Positions 61,701 to 64,000 of a DNA stretch of 64,000 nucleotides are shown here, piece after piece. Position 1 is the stretch's first letter. The number at the start of each line of letters is the position of its first letter. A model generated the notes under the pieces. It did no database searches. It was not told the origin of the DNA and saw only the letters and a list, made by a program, of their open reading frames with translations. Source of the stretch: Muribaculaceae bacterium (GTDB lineage: Bacteria > Bacteroidota > Bacteroidia > Bacteroidales > Muribaculaceae); assembly GCA_023663365.1 (NCBI GenBank), contig JAMPHP010000001.1, positions 291,747 through 355,746 of the forward strand, read 5' to 3'. The position numbers and the translations under genes are program-made.

Positions 61701-61899
61701 CTATGGGGGTAGCCACGGCCTGCGTCACGGTCATGGCATCGGCACCGGGGTAGGAGGCAGATACCCTCACCACCGGCGGCACGATGCCCGGGTACTGGTC
61801 CACAGGCAGCATAAGCAGACCTATCGCACCGAGAATCACAATCACGATCGAAATCACGATTGAGAACACGGGGTGGTCGAGAAAAAAGTTTTTCTTCAT
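58783..61899 (-). CDS. RND multidrug efflux pump (HAE1/AcrB family)
   Basis: Proton-driven inner-membrane transporter of 1038 residues with the 12-helix, two-large-loop RND layout. Landmarks are the N-terminal FFLDHPVFSIVISIVIVILG, QSYSTESGINGGNAAVLEI, the helix 4 segment GIVVDDAIVVVENVDRIM containing the paired Asp of the proton relay, and the C-terminal RFRPIVMTSLAFMLGLLPL. The protein is likely a multidrug or lipid exporter, but substrate specificity cannot be read from sequence. It follows the adaptor gene by 21 bases. Confidence 0.97.
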   Translation of the reverse strand: MKKNFFLDHPVFSIVISIVIVILGAIGLLMLPVDQYPGIVPPVVRVSASYPGADAMTVTQAVATPIEQELNGTPGMIYMSSSCSNSGGFSAAITFDISVDAELAAVDVQNRVKKAESRLPAEVVQNGISVEKETASKLMTIALLSTDPKFDEIYLSNYATLNVLDLLRRVPGVGSIRNVGSRYYAMQIFVQPDKLADLGLTVQDIQSALKDQNRESAAGVLGQAPMSGIDLTVPIIARGRLSSVAEFEDIVIRANKNGSIIRLRDVARVTLDAQSYSTESGINGGNAAVLEINMLPGSNAMDVAAQVKKTMDEISRNFPEGLSYAIPFDMTTYISESIHHVYRTFFEALILVILVVFLSLQNWRATLIPIIAVPISLVGTFGVMLIFGFSLNMLTLLGLILAIGIVVDDAIVVVENVDRIMEKDRVEPKEATRRAMDGLGSALIAMSLVLCAVFVPVSFLPGITGQLYRQFTITIAVSVIISTVVALTLSPVMCAMLLRKPSHKRKPKFFRLINYWLARGNRIYCRMIGRSLAHPRRMIAAFGLALVIIYVANALLPTSFMSPEDQGYFTVELELPEGATIERTREVTERAITFLQSDPDVEYVLNVTGSSPRTGTNQAHATLTVILKKADERGNNSLAELRERVALEIAEYPEANVYFFTPPIIPGLGTSGGFEMVLEARGDATYADLARAVDTLRVYAADCKEFAGLSTSMQSEIPQLFFDVDRDQAKLQGVPMSDIFATMKAFTGSVYVNDFNMFNRIYRVYIQAEAPYRANRNALNLFSVRGRDGVMVPVTSLGTTHYTSGPGTVSRFNMFNSATVSGEAARGYSTGQAMERLEQIVSEHLPDNIGVEWAGLSYQERHNSGNTGVVLALAFVFVFLFLAALYESWTVPLAVILSLPVTGVGAYLGIAVTGLENNVYFQIGLVMLVGLVAKNAILIVEFAKEEVEKGVDAVHAALTAARLRFRPIVMTSLAFMLGLLPLVIATGPGSAARRDIGTGVFFGMLVAITVGIVFVPFFFVMIDKLTRRIKARKTSKKA

Positions 61900-61920
61900 T
61901 TTCGTGTGGGTGGTAAAGGG

Positions 61921-63108
61921 TTACTGAATGGAATCGGCCGGAACGGGCACGGGGCGTACTTTGGTGCCGTGGTGGAGCTTGTGGTAACCTTCCACCACAA
62001 GGTCCTCTCCGGGAGCGAGGCCACGCTCCACGATGATGCTGTTGCCGAGCTCGGGACCGGTCTCCACATAGCGGCGCTCCACGATGCTGTCGGGGCGCAC
62101 TACATAGACGTATGCACCGCCCTTCTCTATCTCTATGGCTTTTGCAGGCACCTCGATGGCATCGATGCGCACATCGGTGAGCACCTTAACCTTAGTAAAT
62201 TCGCCGGGGAGGAGGGCGCGGTCGGGGTTAGGCATCTCGGCGCGCACGGAGAATGTACCGGTCGAGGAGTCGACCTGCGGCGAGGCGAAGTCCACATTTC
62301 CACGGTGGGGGTACACTGTGCCGTCGGCGAGGGTCACAGTCACGTAGGAGTCCTGACGGTCGGAGCCCTCGTGGTGGCCGAGGTTCACGTTGCGGTCCTT
62401 GCTGCGGAGATAGTCGAGCGAGGTCATGGAGAAGTCCACGAGCACGGTGTCGCTCTTCACCACGGTGGCCAGCAGCGACTTGCCGCCGGGGCCCACGAGT
62501 GTGCCGAGGTCGGCGGAGCGCTCCGATATATATCCTGAGATGGGGCTGCTCACCACGGTGTAGCTCAGAGTGAGCTCGGCCTGGGTGAGGTCGGCCTGCG
62601 CTACCGAAGCCTCGGCCTTGGCGCTCTCGTATGCTGCCTCGGCATTGTCGAGGTCGAGCTGCGAGGCGGCGTTCTGCTCATAGAGAGGGCGTATGCGGGC
62701 GAGGTCGCGCTCGGCTTTGTTGAGCTGCGCCTTGGCTTTCACAAGTTGTGCACGCGCTTTCTCGGCGCGGGCTCTGTAGACCTTCGGGTCGATGATGAAA
62801 AGCGTCTGCCCCTTGCGCACATGAGTACCCTCCTCGAAGAACATCTTCTCGAGGTAGCCCTCAACACGAGCGCGGATCTCCACGAACTGCTGTGCGCGGA
62901 TACGACCCACATACTCGCCGTAGATATTGACATCGGACGTCGTCACCGGCTGAACCTCAACCACCGGGAGTGAGGCCTCCACAGGCTTGTGATTCAGCTT
63001 TATAAAGAGAACGACGCCTGCCCCTATGAGCACAAGCCCCGCGAATATCCACAGCAGCGTGCGACGGCGCACTTTTATCTTGGTCTTAACAGAAGATTTC
63101 ATAAGCAT
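61921..63108 (-). CDS. RND periplasmic adaptor (membrane fusion protein)
   Basis: 395-residue HlyD/AcrA-type adaptor linking pump and channel. After an N-terminal membrane helix (TLLWIFAGLVLIGAGVVLFI) come the split lipoyl domain (VGRIRAQQFVEIRARVEGYL and later SPISGYISERSADLG), a helical hairpin (about 100-175, KARAQLVKAKAQLNKAERDL) and beta-barrel domains. It starts at ATG 63108, with a second ATG at 63102. It is the first gene of the RND operon, behind a promoter at 63179-63213. Confidence 0.96.
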   Translation of the reverse strand: MLMKSSVKTKIKVRRRTLLWIFAGLVLIGAGVVLFIKLNHKPVEASLPVVEVQPVTTSDVNIYGEYVGRIRAQQFVEIRARVEGYLEKMFFEEGTHVRKGQTLFIIDPKVYRARAEKARAQLVKAKAQLNKAERDLARIRPLYEQNAASQLDLDNAEAAYESAKAEASVAQADLTQAELTLSYTVVSSPISGYISERSADLGTLVGPGGKSLLATVVKSDTVLVDFSMTSLDYLRSKDRNVNLGHHEGSDRQDSYVTVTLADGTVYPHRGNVDFASPQVDSSTGTFSVRAEMPNPDRALLPGEFTKVKVLTDVRIDAIEVPAKAIEIEKGGAYVYVVRPDSIVERRYVETGPELGNSIIVERGLAPGEDLVVEGYHKLHHGTKVRPVPVPADSIQ

Positions 63109-63164
63109 AATGTGATGAAATGTGAGTATCTTAACTTCAAACGCAGCAAGGGCACGTTTGGTTC

Positions 63165-63213
63165 TTTGCCATTAGACGCAAAATTACTAACTTTGCAGCG
63201 CACTCTCACCAAA
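63165..63213. promoter_or_regulatory. Overlapping divergent promoters (RND operon and DUF4954 gene)
   Basis: Plus strand: TTTG at 63165-63168, 19 bases, TAACTTTG at 63188-63195, leading to the DUF4954 gene. Minus strand: TAATTTTG at 63186-63179, with TTTG at 63213-63210 (spacing 23, long) leading to the RND operon. The two -7 boxes lie only one base apart, so RNA polymerase binding at one would hinder the other. Confidence 0.65.
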
Positions 63214-63258
63214 ATTCGTCCATTATTAACATTTTATATACATTAGTACTATTCTCTT

Positions 63259-64000
63259 ATGTTTCGCAGTCTGACAGAACAGGAAATCAGTATACTCGAG
63301 CAGCGCGGATGCCGATGCAGCGACTGGAGCGGAGTGGAAGTAAGCGAAGGCTTTGACCCCGCCCGGCTCAGCGACGTGGAATTTTCGGGCTCGGTGCGCA
63401 TAGGCAGGCTCACCGGCCGCTTTGAGCGCCCCGGCGGCCTGGTGCGTCATTCGCTCATCAGCAATGTCACACTCCACAATGTGAGCGTGGCCGACGACGT
63501 ATACATCCGCAATGTGGCAAACTACATCGCAAACTACGACATAGCTCAAGGCGCTTATATCGAAAACGTCGACAGCATCGTGTGCACACTCGACAGCACC
63601 TTCGGCATAGGCACCGAAGTGTCGGTGCTCAACGAGACCGGCGGGCGCGAAGTGCCAGTCTACGAGCGCCTGTCGGCACAGACGGCCTACCTCATTGCCA
63701 TGTACCGCAACCGCCGCGAGATGGTGGAGCGCCTCGTGACTATGATAAAAGTACATGCCGGCTCTTTCTACGGCAAGCGAGGCCGCATTGGCCGTAGCGC
63801 TCAGGTAATCAACGCCGGCACGGTCACAAACGTCAACATCGGCGACTACGCCCGCATCAACGGCGCCACCCGCCTGGCAGCCGGCACCATGGCCGGAAGC
63901 AAGGCCGATCCCGTGTATGTGGGCCGCGACGTGATTGCCGAAGGCTTTGTGCTCGCTTCGGGAAGCTGCGTCGACGACGGTGCCGTGATTCACCACTGCT
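63259..64000 (+). CDS. DUF4954 family protein (left-handed beta-helix), cut by the window edge
   Basis: 247 codons are visible from the ATG at 63259 with no stop. The sequence starts MFRSLTEQEISILEQRGCRC, then shows repeated short beta turns (ISNVTLHNVSVADDVYIRNV, GTVTNVNIGDYARINGA), the pattern of a hexapeptide-like left-handed parallel beta-helix. DUF4954 proteins are about 650 residues and Bacteroidota-typical; a nucleotidyl- or acyltransferase-type function is possible but unproven. It has its own promoter, divergent from the RND operon. Confidence 0.85.
   Translation, partial: MFRSLTEQEISILEQRGCRCSDWSGVEVSEGFDPARLSDVEFSGSVRIGRLTGRFERPGGLVRHSLISNVTLHNVSVADDVYIRNVANYIANYDIAQGAYIENVDSIVCTLDSTFGIGTEVSVLNETGGREVPVYERLSAQTAYLIAMYRNRREMVERLVTMIKVHAGSFYGKRGRIGRSAQVINAGTVTNVNIGDYARINGATRLAAGTMAGSKADPVYVGRDVIAEGFVLASGSCVDDGAVIHHC

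Noticed and set aside
60040..61863. Plus-strand frame of about 607 codons opposite the RND pump
   Set aside because: Antisense shadow; Gly/His/Arg-rich and no recognisable motif.

Overview
The window looks like a chromosomal segment of a GC-rich member of the Bacteroidales, most likely in or near the Muribaculaceae (inference). Evidence: a SusC-type TonB-dependent receptor, Bacteroidota-restricted families (DUF2723, DUF4105, DUF4271, DUF4954, GldH, an Ig-like lipoprotein), a RicT-GldH gene pair, inositol-lipid genes, and repeated matches to the Bacteroidota promoter consensus (TTTG, about 19-21 bases, TAnnTTTG). Almost all genes start without a Shine-Dalgarno sequence, as is usual for the phylum. 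No rRNA, CRISPR array, integrase or transposase gene was seen.

Layout. 1-3930 (minus): edge of a polysaccharide-utilisation locus, a GH16 glycanase followed by a SusC receptor cut by the left edge. 3931-4870: a repeat-rich non-coding zone with a small DUF2442 gene and tRNA-Ala(GGC); it contains duplicated direct repeats and a partial copy of the tRNA 3' end. 5038-8660 (plus): NamZ muramidase, sodium:solute symporter and a WYL regulator, plausibly a muropeptide-sugar salvage unit. 8756-13710: rsmA, mgtE, a small membrane protein, comF, a type II glutaminyl cyclase/M28 enzyme, sufE. 13711-14000: AT-rich repeats, then trmD (minus). 14803-20891 (plus): DUF2723 glycosyltransferase-like protein, polysaccharide deacetylase, queG and a small lipoprotein. 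20892-21745: 850 bases without a gene but full of inverted repeats. 21746-29232 (plus): a secreted two-domain protein, polyprenyl synthase, Ig-like lipoprotein, LOG protein, DUF4271, hemD, rnpA, yidD and a truncated TatD hydrolase. 29268-34392 (plus): polA, then an AAA ATPase and a DUF3226 (TOPRIM-like) protein linked by overlapping stop/start codons, then DUF1919. 34375-46661 (minus): metal ABC permease, Cys-motif membrane protein, aroA, PatB-type lyase, secA, a phosphatase-fold protein without its catalytic residues, DUF4105, queE, queD and a CCA-adding/HD enzyme. 46753-52740 (minus): M24 peptidase, HAD phosphatase, gldH, ricT, rny, a structured non-coding interval (possible 6S RNA), zapA and a coiled-coil partner. 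52830-57352 (minus): a DUF486 membrane protein and an inositol-lipid group (inositol-3-phosphate synthase, HAD enzyme, CDP-alcohol phosphatidyltransferase, ATP-grasp-like protein). 57416-63108 (minus): a complete RND efflux operon (adaptor, pump, outer-membrane channel). 63259-64000 (plus): start of a DUF4954 beta-helix protein cut by the right edge.

The best candidates for something new are the AAA ATPase plus separate TOPRIM-like gene at 32070-33718, which resembles the two-gene OLD/PARIS-type defence architecture; the inositol-lipid group with an unassigned ATP-grasp-like gene and a HAD enzyme lacking the usual second aspartate; and the tRNA-Ala/DUF2442 repeat cassette at 4090-4866. Most of the rest is core metabolism of this phylum. 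All functional assignments come from reading protein motifs by eye; no database search was possible.
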